NCBI GenBank assembly: GCA_965199665.1
Contig: OZ241208.1
Span: forward strand, 1,302,001-1,366,000
Direction of reading: 5' to 3'
DNA: 64,000 nt
Origin: JAVVHH01 sp965199665
Lineage (GTDB): Bacteria; Pseudomonadota; Alphaproteobacteria; Acetobacterales; Acetobacteraceae
In this document: positions 45,131 through 52,820 of the stretch, piece after piece
How positions within the stretch are numbered: the first letter of the stretch is position 1
Layout: every line of letters starts with the position of its first letter
Notes under the pieces: model-generated
The model's input: only the letters and a program-made list of their open reading frames with translations
What the model was told of the DNA's origin: nothing
The model's database searches: none
Program-made: the position numbers and the translations under genes

Positions 45131-46043
45131 GACCCATCCAGAATACAGGACCCCCGCCCTGTCCACAACCGAACCAGGCTGCCTGCTGATCATCGGCATG
45201 GGCTACACCGGCACCGCCATCGCCGCCGGCGCGGCCGCGTCCGGCTGGCGGGTGATCGCCACCAGCCGTACCCCGGCCGGCATCGCCCCGCCGGCAGGTG
45301 TCGAGCTGATCGACTTCGCCGCCGCCGAACCGGCCATCGCCGTGGCCACCCACCTGCTGGAGACCGCCGCCCCGGACGAGACCGGCGACCCGGCGCTCGC
45401 CCGCTACGGCGCCGCGCTGGCCGCCGCGCCGGCATTGCGCTGGGCCGGCATGTTGTCGACCACCGGCGTTTATGGCGATCGCGACGGCGGCTGGGTCGAC
45501 GAGACGACGCCGCCGGCCCCCACCGGTCCGCGCGGCGCCAAGCGGCTCGAGGCCGAGCAACAATGGAGCGCCGCCTTCGCCCACTGCGCCGTGGACCTGT
45601 TCCGGGTCGCCGGCATCTACGGGCCCGGCCGATCGCCCTTCGCCGAGATCAGGGCCGGTAGCGGCCGCCGGGTCGACAAGCCCGGCCATCGCTTCGGCCG
45701 CATCCATCGCGACGACATTGCCCAGGCCGTTCTCGCCGCCATCGGACAGAACCGCGCGCCGGGCGTCCGCGTGCTCAACCTGAACGATAACCTGCCGGTC
45801 GAGAGCGCGGAGGCCACCGCGGAGGCCGCCCGCCTGCTCGACCTGCCGCCCCCGCCGCTGGTGCCGTTCGAGGAGGCGATGCTGACCATGTCGCCCATGG
45901 GCCGCAGCTTCTGGGCCGAGAACCGCCGAGTCGCCAGCCGCCTGACGCAGGAAGCGCTCGGTATTACCTGGCGCTACCCGACCTATCGAGAGGGGCTACG
46001 GGCCATCCTCGAGCAGGAGAGAGCCGAGCACCCGCCGAAGTAA
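45129..46043 (+). CDS. NAD(P)-binding SDR/epimerase-like protein (YeeZ type)
   Basis: A 304-residue Rossmann protein with the nucleotide motif IIGMGYTGTAIAAGAA and LSTTGVYGDRDGGWVDE, as in extended SDR proteins of the YeeZ group. VAGIYGPGRSPF and FGRIHRDDIAQAVLAAI also match. The substrate is unknown. The ATG overlaps the divergent TPR start codon and no good ribosome-binding site is visible, so translation may be leaderless. The 3' end overlaps the convergent hydrolase gene by 48 bases. Confidence 0.86.
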   Translation: MTHPEYRTPALSTTEPGCLLIIGMGYTGTAIAAGAAASGWRVIATSRTPAGIAPPAGVELIDFAAAEPAIAVATHLLETAAPDETGDPALARYGAALAAAPALRWAGMLSTTGVYGDRDGGWVDETTPPAPTGPRGAKRLEAEQQWSAAFAHCAVDLFRVAGIYGPGRSPFAEIRAGSGRRVDKPGHRFGRIHRDDIAQAVLAAIGQNRAPGVRVLNLNDNLPVESAEATAEAARLLDLPPPPLVPFEEAMLTMSPMGRSFWAENRRVASRLTQEALGITWRYPTYREGLRAILEQERAEHPPK

Positions 46044-46745
46044 CGCCAGGTCGCTGGGCCGCGACAGCCGGTGATCGCCGTCCTTGATCAGCACGACCTG
46101 CAGGTCTTCCGCGACCAACTGCTCCGCCAGCCGGATCGTCGTCTGCCACGGCACGTCCGGATCCTGCTGGCCCTGCAGCAGCCGGATCGGTCCCAGCACG
46201 TTGATGGGGCCGCCCAGCAGCAGGTGGTTGCGCCCTTCCTCGATCAGCCCGCGCGTGATCGGCACCGGGTCGCCGTAGGAGCTCGGGGTCAGCAGCACGC
46301 CGTCGCGCAGGAGGATCTCCCGCTCGCCATCCGTCATCGCCGCCCACATCAGCGTTTCGGTGAAGTCCGGCGCGGCGGAGATGCCGACCAGCCCGATCAC
46401 GCGCTCCGGCCGCGCCAGCGCGATCAGCAGCGCGATCCAGCCGCCCATGCTGGAGCCGACCAGCAGCAGGTCGCCCGTGGTGAGCGTGTCGATCAGGAAC
46501 AGGGCGTCGTCGCGCCAACGCCCGATCGTGCCGTCCTCGAAGCGGCCGCCGCTCTGGCCGTGTCCGGAGTAGTCGAGACGGAGGCAGGCCAGCCCGTTGC
46601 GCTGGCAGAACGCATCCGTTTCCAGCGCCTTGGACCCGGCCCGGTCGCTGCGGAAGCCGGGCAGGAACACCGTCGTCGGTCCCTGACCCGGCGTGAGGCT
46701 CCAGGCGAGCTCGACGCCCTCGCGCGCCGTACGTCCGGTCGGCAT
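45996..46745 (-). CDS. Alpha/beta hydrolase (ABHD10-like thioesterase/esterase)
   Basis: A 249-residue alpha/beta hydrolase. The nucleophile elbow is LLVGSSMGGW, the oxyanion-hole region is VFLPGFRSDRAGSK and the acid and His are in LQGQQDPDVPW and DGDHRLSR. The segment DYSGHGQSGGRFEDGTIGRWRDDA is typical of the ABHD10/palmitoyl-thioesterase-like group. The substrate is unknown. Confidence 0.9.
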   Translation of the reverse strand: MPTGRTAREGVELAWSLTPGQGPTTVFLPGFRSDRAGSKALETDAFCQRNGLACLRLDYSGHGQSGGRFEDGTIGRWRDDALFLIDTLTTGDLLLVGSSMGGWIALLIALARPERVIGLVGISAAPDFTETLMWAAMTDGEREILLRDGVLLTPSSYGDPVPITRGLIEEGRNHLLLGGPINVLGPIRLLQGQQDPDVPWQTTIRLAEQLVAEDLQVVLIKDGDHRLSRPSDLALLRRVLGSLLLEDGP

Positions 46746-46755
46746 ACGTTGTCTC

Positions 46756-47397
46756 CTACTCGAACAGCATCGGGACCAGCGACGCCACCAGCAGCGCCGC
46801 CATCGCCCAGTCGAACCGTCGCAGCGCCCGCTCGGTCCGCAGCAAGCTCGCCGCGCCGGCGCCCACCAGCGTCCAGAGCAGCACCGCCGGCAAGGTGACG
46901 GCGCCGAAGATGGCGGCCATCGTCAGCGTCTGCGCCAGCGGGGCGCCCGTGCCGGAATACGTCACCACCGCACCGACCGCGATGATCCAGGCCTTCGGGT
47001 TGACCCATTGGAACAGCGCGGCCGGGAGCAGCCCGAGCGGCCGCCGGCCCGCTTCCGCCCCGTGCGCTCCCGCCCCGTGCCCCTCCACCCCGTGTGCCGT
47101 CGCCGGGTGCGGCCGCGCGATCGACCAGGCGAGCCACAGCATGTAGGCCGCACCGACCCAGCGCAGCGCGCCGTGCAGCCACGGGTTGTCCGCCAGCGCC
47201 TGCCCGGCGCCGATCGCCACCGCCAGCACCATGACCGGGAAACCGAGCGTGATGCCGATCATGTGCGGCAGCGTGCGCTTCACGCCGAAGCGGGCGCCCG
47301 ACGCGGCCACCATGGCGTTGTTGGGCCCCGGCGTCGCCGCCATGGCGAGGGCGAAGGCGAGCACCGACCCGAACCAGGCGATCTGCTCTGCGGTCAT
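46756..47397 (-). CDS. LysE/RhtB-family amino-acid exporter
   Basis: A 213-residue membrane protein with five or six spans and the LysE signature AMAATPGPNNAMVAASGARFGVKRTLPHMIG near the N-terminus. It likely exports amino acids or analogues. A His/Gly/Ala-rich insertion (HGVEGHGAGAHGAEAG, about residues 103-118) lies in the central loop and is unusual. The ATG at 47397 is preferred over 47427; neither has a strong ribosome-binding site. Confidence 0.9.
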   Translation of the reverse strand: MTAEQIAWFGSVLAFALAMAATPGPNNAMVAASGARFGVKRTLPHMIGITLGFPVMVLAVAIGAGQALADNPWLHGALRWVGAAYMLWLAWSIARPHPATAHGVEGHGAGAHGAEAGRRPLGLLPAALFQWVNPKAWIIAVGAVVTYSGTGAPLAQTLTMAAIFGAVTLPAVLLWTLVGAGAASLLRTERALRRFDWAMAALLVASLVPMLFE

Positions 47398-47444
47398 GGG
47401 CGGGCACGCTAGACCATGCCGCTGCACATGGTATAGCCGCGGCG

Positions 47445-48584
47445 ATGCCCCTCCCGCCCGGCGCCGTGATCCTGCAAGTGGTGCCTTCGCTCGGCAGCGG
47501 CGGCGTCGAACGCGGCACGCTGGAGATGGTGGAGGCGATCGCGCGTGCCGGCGGCCGCCCGCTGGTCGCCAGCGCCGGCGGCGCCAATGCGGGCCGCGTG
47601 GCCGAGGCGGGCGGCACCCACCTGACGTTGCCGCTGGCCAGCAAGAACCCGCTCCGCATCTGGCGCAACGTCGGCGCGCTGGCGCGTCTGATCCGTGCGG
47701 AGGGCGTGCAGATCGTCCATGCCCGCTCGCGCGCGCCCGCCTGGTCCGCCTCCCTGGCCGCCACCCGCGCCGGCGTCCCGTTCATCACGACCTACCATGC
47801 GCCCTACGATGAGAGCACGCCGGGCAAGCGCGCCTACAACGCCGTCATGGCCCGCGGCGAGCGCGTCATCGCCATCAGCCGCTTCATCGCCGAGCTGGTG
47901 CACGAGCGGCATGGCGTGCCGGCCGCGCGCATCCGGCTGATCCCGCGCGGCGTCGATCCCGCGACGTTCGACCCCGACCAGCTCGACCCGGCGCGCCCGG
48001 CGGCGCTGCGCCGTCTCTGGGGCCTCGCCGAGGACCGCCCGATCGCGCTGCTGCCCGGCCGGCTCTCCCGCTGGAAGGGCCAGGAGGTGCTGATCGCCGC
48101 CCTGCGTTGGATCCGCACGCCGGGCCTGGTCTGCGTCTTCGTCGGTCCGACCGAGGGCCGCGAGCGCTTCGTCGCGCAACTGCAGGCGCGGGCTGCCGCG
48201 GCGGGGGCGATCGAGCGGGTGCGCTTCGTCGGCGGCTGCGACGACATGCCGGCCGCACTCGCCCTGGCCAACGTGGTGGTCAGCGCCTCCACCGAACCGG
48301 AAGGCTTCGGCCGCACCGTGATCGAGGCGCAGGCCATGCGCCGCCCGGTGGTCGCCACCGATCACGGCGGGGCCGCCGAGACCGTCGAACACGGCGCCAC
48401 CGGCTGGCGCGTCACCCCTGGCGACCCGGTCGCGCTCGCCGCCGCGATCGACCGCATCATCGCGCTGCCGGCGGACGAGCGGCACGCCGTGGGCGCGCTG
48501 GCGCGCGAAACGGTGCTGGCCCGCTACACCACGGCGGCCATGCAGCGGGCCACCTTGTCCGTGTATGCCGAGCTGCTGCGGTGA
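47445..48584 (+). CDS. Glycosyltransferase family 4 protein
   Basis: A 379-residue GT-B glycosyltransferase. The N-terminal acceptor domain has VVPSLGSGGVERGTLEM, and the C-terminal nucleotide-sugar domain has PGRLSRWKGQEVLIAAL and PEGFGRTVIEAQAM with the E-x7-E type pattern. It probably builds lipopolysaccharide core or another surface glycan on the cytosolic face. The stop overlaps the next glycosyltransferase as GTGA. Confidence 0.92.
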   Translation: MPLPPGAVILQVVPSLGSGGVERGTLEMVEAIARAGGRPLVASAGGANAGRVAEAGGTHLTLPLASKNPLRIWRNVGALARLIRAEGVQIVHARSRAPAWSASLAATRAGVPFITTYHAPYDESTPGKRAYNAVMARGERVIAISRFIAELVHERHGVPAARIRLIPRGVDPATFDPDQLDPARPAALRRLWGLAEDRPIALLPGRLSRWKGQEVLIAALRWIRTPGLVCVFVGPTEGRERFVAQLQARAAAAGAIERVRFVGGCDDMPAALALANVVVSASTEPEGFGRTVIEAQAMRRPVVATDHGGAAETVEHGATGWRVTPGDPVALAAAIDRIIALPADERHAVGALARETVLARYTTAAMQRATLSVYAELLR

Positions 48585-49480
48585 ACGTCCTGGTCATCAA
48601 GCTCGGCGCGCTCGGTGACTTCGTGCAGGCCTTTGACCCGTTCGTCGCCATTCGCCAGCACCATCGCACCGACCGGATCACGCTGCTGACCACCGCGCCG
48701 TTCGCCGCCCTGGCCGAGCGGTCGCCCTGGTTCGACCGCGTCCTGATCGACCGGCGGCCGCGCTGGTGGGACATCCCGGCCGTCTTGCGGCTGCGGCAAC
48801 AATTGCGCGGCTTCGGCATGGTCTACGACCTGCAGACCTCCGGCCGGTCCAGCCGCTATTTCCGCCTCGCCGGCCGTCCTCCTTGGTCCGGCATCGCGCG
48901 CGGCGCTTCCCATCCGCATGCCAATCGCGGGCGCAACCGGCTCCACAACTTCCCCCGCCAGCGCGAGCAGCTCGAGGCCGCGGGCATCCACGAGTTCCCG
49001 TCGGTGGCGCTGGACTGGCTCACGGCGGGCGGGCCGGCGCTGCCGGAGCCGTATGCGGTGCTGGCGCCGGGCTGCTCGCCGAACCGGCCGGAGAAGCGCT
49101 GGCCGCCCGCCTCGTTCGGCGCGGTGGCGCGGCTGCTGGCCGAGCGGGGCATCCGCTCCGTCGTGGTCGGCACCGCGGGCGAGCGCGGCCTGGCCGCGAC
49201 CGTGCTGGAGGCCTGCCCCTCCGCGCTCGACCTCACCGGGCGCACCAGCCTGATGGATCTCGGCGGTATCGCCGCGCGCGCGCGCGTGGCCGTGGGCAAC
49301 GATACCGGGCCGATGCACCTGGCCGCGGTGGTCGGCTGTCCCGCCATCGTGCTGTTCTCTGCCGCCTCCGACCCGGCGCTCGCCGCCCCCCGCGGCACCG
49401 GCACCAGCCGCGTCACCGTGTTGCGCGAGCCCGATTTGGCCGATCTACCGCTCGAAAGGGTTGCGGCCTGCCTGCCTTAG
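48581..49480 (+). CDS. Glycosyltransferase family 9 (heptosyltransferase-like) protein
   Basis: A 299-residue GT9 enzyme. It has IKLGALGDFVQA at the N-terminus, the PGCSPNRPEKRWPPASF donor-binding region and GNDTGPMHLAAVVGCPAIVLF near the C-terminus. All are standard heptosyltransferase motifs. With the preceding GT4 gene it likely acts on the LPS core. The start is GTG within the previous stop. thrS follows on the same strand. Confidence 0.92.
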   Translation: MNVLVIKLGALGDFVQAFDPFVAIRQHHRTDRITLLTTAPFAALAERSPWFDRVLIDRRPRWWDIPAVLRLRQQLRGFGMVYDLQTSGRSSRYFRLAGRPPWSGIARGASHPHANRGRNRLHNFPRQREQLEAAGIHEFPSVALDWLTAGGPALPEPYAVLAPGCSPNRPEKRWPPASFGAVARLLAERGIRSVVVGTAGERGLAATVLEACPSALDLTGRTSLMDLGGIAARARVAVGNDTGPMHLAAVVGCPAIVLFSAASDPALAAPRGTGTSRVTVLREPDLADLPLERVAACLP

Positions 49481-49521
49481 CGCCATGAGTGCCGCGCCCC
49501 GTTCGGAGAACGCCTGAGTCC

Positions 49522-51465
49522 ATGCCTGCCATCACCCTGCCCGACGGCTCCATCCGCCGGTTCGACGGGCCGGTCACGGGCAGCGCGGTCGCCGCCGACA
49601 TCGGCCCTGGCCTGGCGCGCGCGGCGATCGCCATGAAGCTCGACGGCGCGCTGACCGACCTGTCCCGCGTGATCGAGCACGATGCCGGCGTGACGTTCAT
49701 CACCCGCAAGGACCCGGACGCGCTGGGCATGATTCGGCACGACACGGCGCATGTGCTGGCCGAGGCGGTGCAAGCGCTGTACCCCGGCACCCAGGTCACC
49801 ATCGGTCCGTCCATCGAGAGCGGCTTCTACTACGATTTCGCCCGCAACGAGCCGTTCACCCCGGACGACTTCCCCGCCATCGAAGCCAAGATGCGCGAGA
49901 TCGTCGCCCGCAACGCCGCGTTCGAGCGCCAGGAATGGGATCGCGACGAGGCCATCGCCTTCTTCGAGGCGCGCGGCGAACGCTACAAGGCCGAGCTGAT
50001 CCGCGACCTGCCGGAAAGCGAGGTCATCACGCTCTACAAGCAGGGCGACTGGATCGATCTGTGCCGCGGCCCGCACATGCGCGGCACCGGCGACGTGGGG
50101 CCGGCGTTCAAGCTGATGAAGGTGGCCGGCGCCTATTGGCGCGGCGACCACCGCAACCCGATGCTGAGCCGCATCTACGGCACCGCCTGGCGCGACGGCA
50201 AGGAACTGGCCGAGCACCTGCACCAGTTGGAGGAAGCCGAGCGCCGCGACCATCGCCGCCTCGGCACGCAGATGGACCTGTTCCACATGCAGCCGGAAGC
50301 CACCGGCTCGGTGTTCTGGCACCCCAAGGGCTGGCGGCTCTACCGCACCGCGGAGGCCTACATGCGCCGGCGGCAGGAAGCGGGCGGCTATCTCGAGATC
50401 AAGACGCCGCAGCTGGTGGACCGCAAGCTGTGGGAAGCCAGCGGGCATTGGGACAACTACAAGGAAAACATGTTCATCGCCCGCGTGGAGGACGAGGACA
50501 CCACCCTCGCGCTCAAGCCGATGAACTGCCCGTGCCACGTGCTGGTGTTCAAGGACCGGCTGCGCTCCTACCGCGAACTGCCGATGCGGCTGGCCGAGTT
50601 CGGCTCCTGCCACCGCTACGAGCCGTCCGGCGCGCTGCACGGCATCATGCGCGTCCGCGCCTTCACCCAGGACGACGCGCACATCTTCTGCACCGAGAAC
50701 GAGATCGGCCCGGAAACGGTGCGTTTCGTGGAGCTGCTATCGTCCGTTTACCGCGATTTCGGCTTCGACGGCTTCCGGGTGAAATTCTCCGACCGCCCGG
50801 CGTCACGCGCCGGCACCGACGAGACGTGGGACCGGGCGGAGAATGCGCTGAAGGCGGCGTGTCTGACCGCGGGGGTCGAGTATGAGCTGAACCCGGGGGA
50901 GGGGGCGTTTTACGGCCCCAAGCTCGAATTCGTGCTGCGTGACGCGATCGGGCGGGACTGGCAATGCGGCACGCTCCAGGTCGACTTCGTGCTGCCGGAA
51001 CGGCTCGACGCCAGCTACGTGTCGGAGACCAGTGCCCGGGAACGCCCGGTCATGCTGCATCGGGCGATCCTGGGCAGCTTCGAGCGCTTCCTCGGCATCC
51101 TGATCGAGAACTATGCCGGACGTTTCCCGCTCTGGCTCGCGCCGGTGCAGGTGGTGGTCGCCAGTATCGTCAGCGACGCGGCCGAGTATGCCGAGGAGGT
51201 CGCCGCGCTGCTGCGCGCGGGGGGCCTGGCCGCGGAGGCCGACATTCGCAACGAGTCCATCAAAGCCAAGATCCGCGAGGCCAGCGTGCAATACGTGCCG
51301 GTCATCCTCGTGGTCGGCCGGCGCGAGGCGGAAGCGCGCACGGTGGCCATCCGCCGGCTCGGCGGAGAGGCGCAGGAGATCGTTTCGCTGGACGAAGCGG
51401 CCGCTCGTCTTGCACAAGAGGCCGCGCCTCCCGATGTCAAGCGTCGGACCGCCCCGACCGCCTAA
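49522..51465 (+). CDS. thrS: Threonyl-tRNA synthetase
   Basis: A 647-residue class II synthetase. It has an N-terminal TGS domain (ITLPDGSIRRF), an editing domain with HDTAHVLAEAV (HxxxH) and the catalytic core. The core shows KPMNCPCHVLVF (zinc Cys), FGSCHRYEPSGALHGIMRVRAF (motif 2) and LHRAILGSFERFLGILIE (motif 3). An anticodon-binding domain follows. The start at 49522 fits the family; the upstream GTG frame adds 11 residues. No T-box is expected or seen. Confidence 0.97.
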   Translation: MPAITLPDGSIRRFDGPVTGSAVAADIGPGLARAAIAMKLDGALTDLSRVIEHDAGVTFITRKDPDALGMIRHDTAHVLAEAVQALYPGTQVTIGPSIESGFYYDFARNEPFTPDDFPAIEAKMREIVARNAAFERQEWDRDEAIAFFEARGERYKAELIRDLPESEVITLYKQGDWIDLCRGPHMRGTGDVGPAFKLMKVAGAYWRGDHRNPMLSRIYGTAWRDGKELAEHLHQLEEAERRDHRRLGTQMDLFHMQPEATGSVFWHPKGWRLYRTAEAYMRRRQEAGGYLEIKTPQLVDRKLWEASGHWDNYKENMFIARVEDEDTTLALKPMNCPCHVLVFKDRLRSYRELPMRLAEFGSCHRYEPSGALHGIMRVRAFTQDDAHIFCTENEIGPETVRFVELLSSVYRDFGFDGFRVKFSDRPASRAGTDETWDRAENALKAACLTAGVEYELNPGEGAFYGPKLEFVLRDAIGRDWQCGTLQVDFVLPERLDASYVSETSARERPVMLHRAILGSFERFLGILIENYAGRFPLWLAPVQVVVASIVSDAAEYAEEVAALLRAGGLAAEADIRNESIKAKIREASVQYVPVILVVGRREAEARTVAIRRLGGEAQEIVSLDEAAARLAQEAAPPDVKRRTAPTA

Positions 51466-51506
51466 CCCCGCAATATCCACAGGAGAGTACGATACCAAGA
51501 GGACCA

Positions 51507-52031
51507 ATGCCGAATTCGGCGCCATCCCGCGATGGACCGCGCGTGAATGAAGACATCCGCGTGCCGCAGGTGCGCCTGATCGACCAGGACGGCGAGATGC
51601 AGGGCGTGATGTCCACGCGCGACGCTATCGCGCGCGCATTTGGGCTCGGGCTCGACCTGCTCGAGATCAGCCCGAACGCCGACCCGCCAGTTGCCAAGAT
51701 CCTTGACTACGGCAAGTTCAAATACGAGCAGCAGAAGAAGAAGAACGAGGCACGCAAGAAGCAGCGCGTGATCGAGATCAAGGAGATCAAGGTCCGCCCG
51801 AACATCGACGAGAACGACTATCAGGTGAAGATGCGCGCCATGAAGACGTTCATCGACGAGGGCGACAAGGTCAAGGTGACGCTTCGCTTCCGCGGCCGTG
51901 AAATGGCCCACCAGGATATCGGCATCAAGGTGCTCGAGCGGATCCGCGCCGAGCTCGAGGTCGCGACCAAGGTCGAGCAGATGCCACGGATGGAAAACCG
52001 GCAGATGATCATGGTGCTCGCACCGCGATAG
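51507..52031 (+). CDS. infC: Translation initiation factor IF-3
   Basis: A 174-residue factor that binds the 30S subunit and checks initiator codons. It has RDGPRVNEDIRVPQVRLIDQDGE, the lysine-rich linker KYEQQKKKNEARKKQRV, and VRPNIDENDYQVKMRAM with KVTLRFRGREM. IF-3 genes often use rare start codons for autoregulation. Here an in-frame ATA at 51492 has AGGAG 6 bases upstream, while the ATG at 51507 has GAGGA only 3-4 bases away. The annotated ATG is the cautious choice. rpmI and rplT do not follow. Confidence 0.94.
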   Translation: MPNSAPSRDGPRVNEDIRVPQVRLIDQDGEMQGVMSTRDAIARAFGLGLDLLEISPNADPPVAKILDYGKFKYEQQKKKNEARKKQRVIEIKEIKVRPNIDENDYQVKMRAMKTFIDEGDKVKVTLRFRGREMAHQDIGIKVLERIRAELEVATKVEQMPRMENRQMIMVLAPR

Positions 52032-52057
52032 GCCGACTTCCAATCTTGGATTGAGAG

Positions 52058-52092
52058 TACCTCCTTCCGGCGATACGGTGCCGGAGGAGGTA
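52058..52092 (+). promoter_or_regulatory. Stem-loop that pairs the ribosome-binding site of the next gene
   Basis: The 14-base arm at 52058-52071 (TACCTCCTTCCGGC) pairs with 52080-52092 (GCCGGAGGAGGTA) with one bulged T and an 8-base loop. The right arm contains the whole GGAGGAGG ribosome-binding site used by the ATG at 52098. It could also work as the infC terminator, although no T-run follows. Confidence 0.7.
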
Positions 52093-52097
52093 TGATC

Positions 52098-52812
52098 ATG
52101 AGAACCAACGTCGCCATCCTCGGCGCCCTGTCGGTCCTGTGGCCTGCCATCGCGCAGGCCGATCCGATCTCCATCCTGTTCGTCGGCAACAGCTTCACCC
52201 ACGGGCGCTATGCCCCGGCGTTGAACTACAATGCCGGTCCCGCCAATTCCGGCCCGGGTGTCGTGCACGATCTCCTGTGCCCCACCGCCGTATGCGCCGG
52301 CACCGTCGAGGGCGTCGCGGCCGTGCGGCCCAGCGCCAACCCGCCGCCGGGCGCTACCCTGGCCGACCAATTGACCTATCTGCAGAACAATCCGGGCGCG
52401 CAGTTGATGGAACGCGGCCCGTATAGTGGTGCCGCCGGGCTGTTCCTGCAGTTCACCATGGAGGCCGGGCTCGATTACGACGTGTCGCTCGTCGCGGTCA
52501 GCGCCGCGACGCTGAACGGCTACAACAGCGGCAGCAACCGCGGCAACAAGCCCCTGATCGCGCAATCCAAGTGGGACCGCGTCGTGCTGCAGGACCAGAG
52601 CTTCACGCCGCTGCCCAGCACCGTGACCGTCAACGGCGCCACCGTGCCCACGCGCGGCAACCCCGCCAACCTCAAGGCCGGCGTCGAGGGGCTCGTGACC
52701 GCCATCGACGCCGCCGACTGCGCGGCCGGAGCCCGGCGCCGCCCCGCTCCTCGGGGCGGGCCTGTTCGGATTGGCCCTGTGGCGCCGGCGCAGTCCGAGC
52801 CTGCCCTGCGTA
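52098..52812 (+). pseudogene. Truncated SGNH-hydrolase-like PEP-CTERM protein gene
   Basis: The N-terminal part is intact for about 210 codons. It has a signal peptide ending IAQA, then ILFVGNSFTHGRY (a GNS-type SGNH start) and further normal-looking sequence to GLVTAIDAAD. After about 52720 the frame turns to low-complexity. In the +1-shifted frame a perfect PEP-CTERM tail follows: RPEPGAAPLLGAGLFGLAL then WRRRS, stop at 52810. The central and catalytic part is absent, so an internal deletion with an out-of-frame junction is likely. I prefer the second ATG (52098), 7 bases after GGAGGAGG, over the one at 52092. Confidence 0.8.
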
Positions 52813-52820
52813 ACGCTGGG

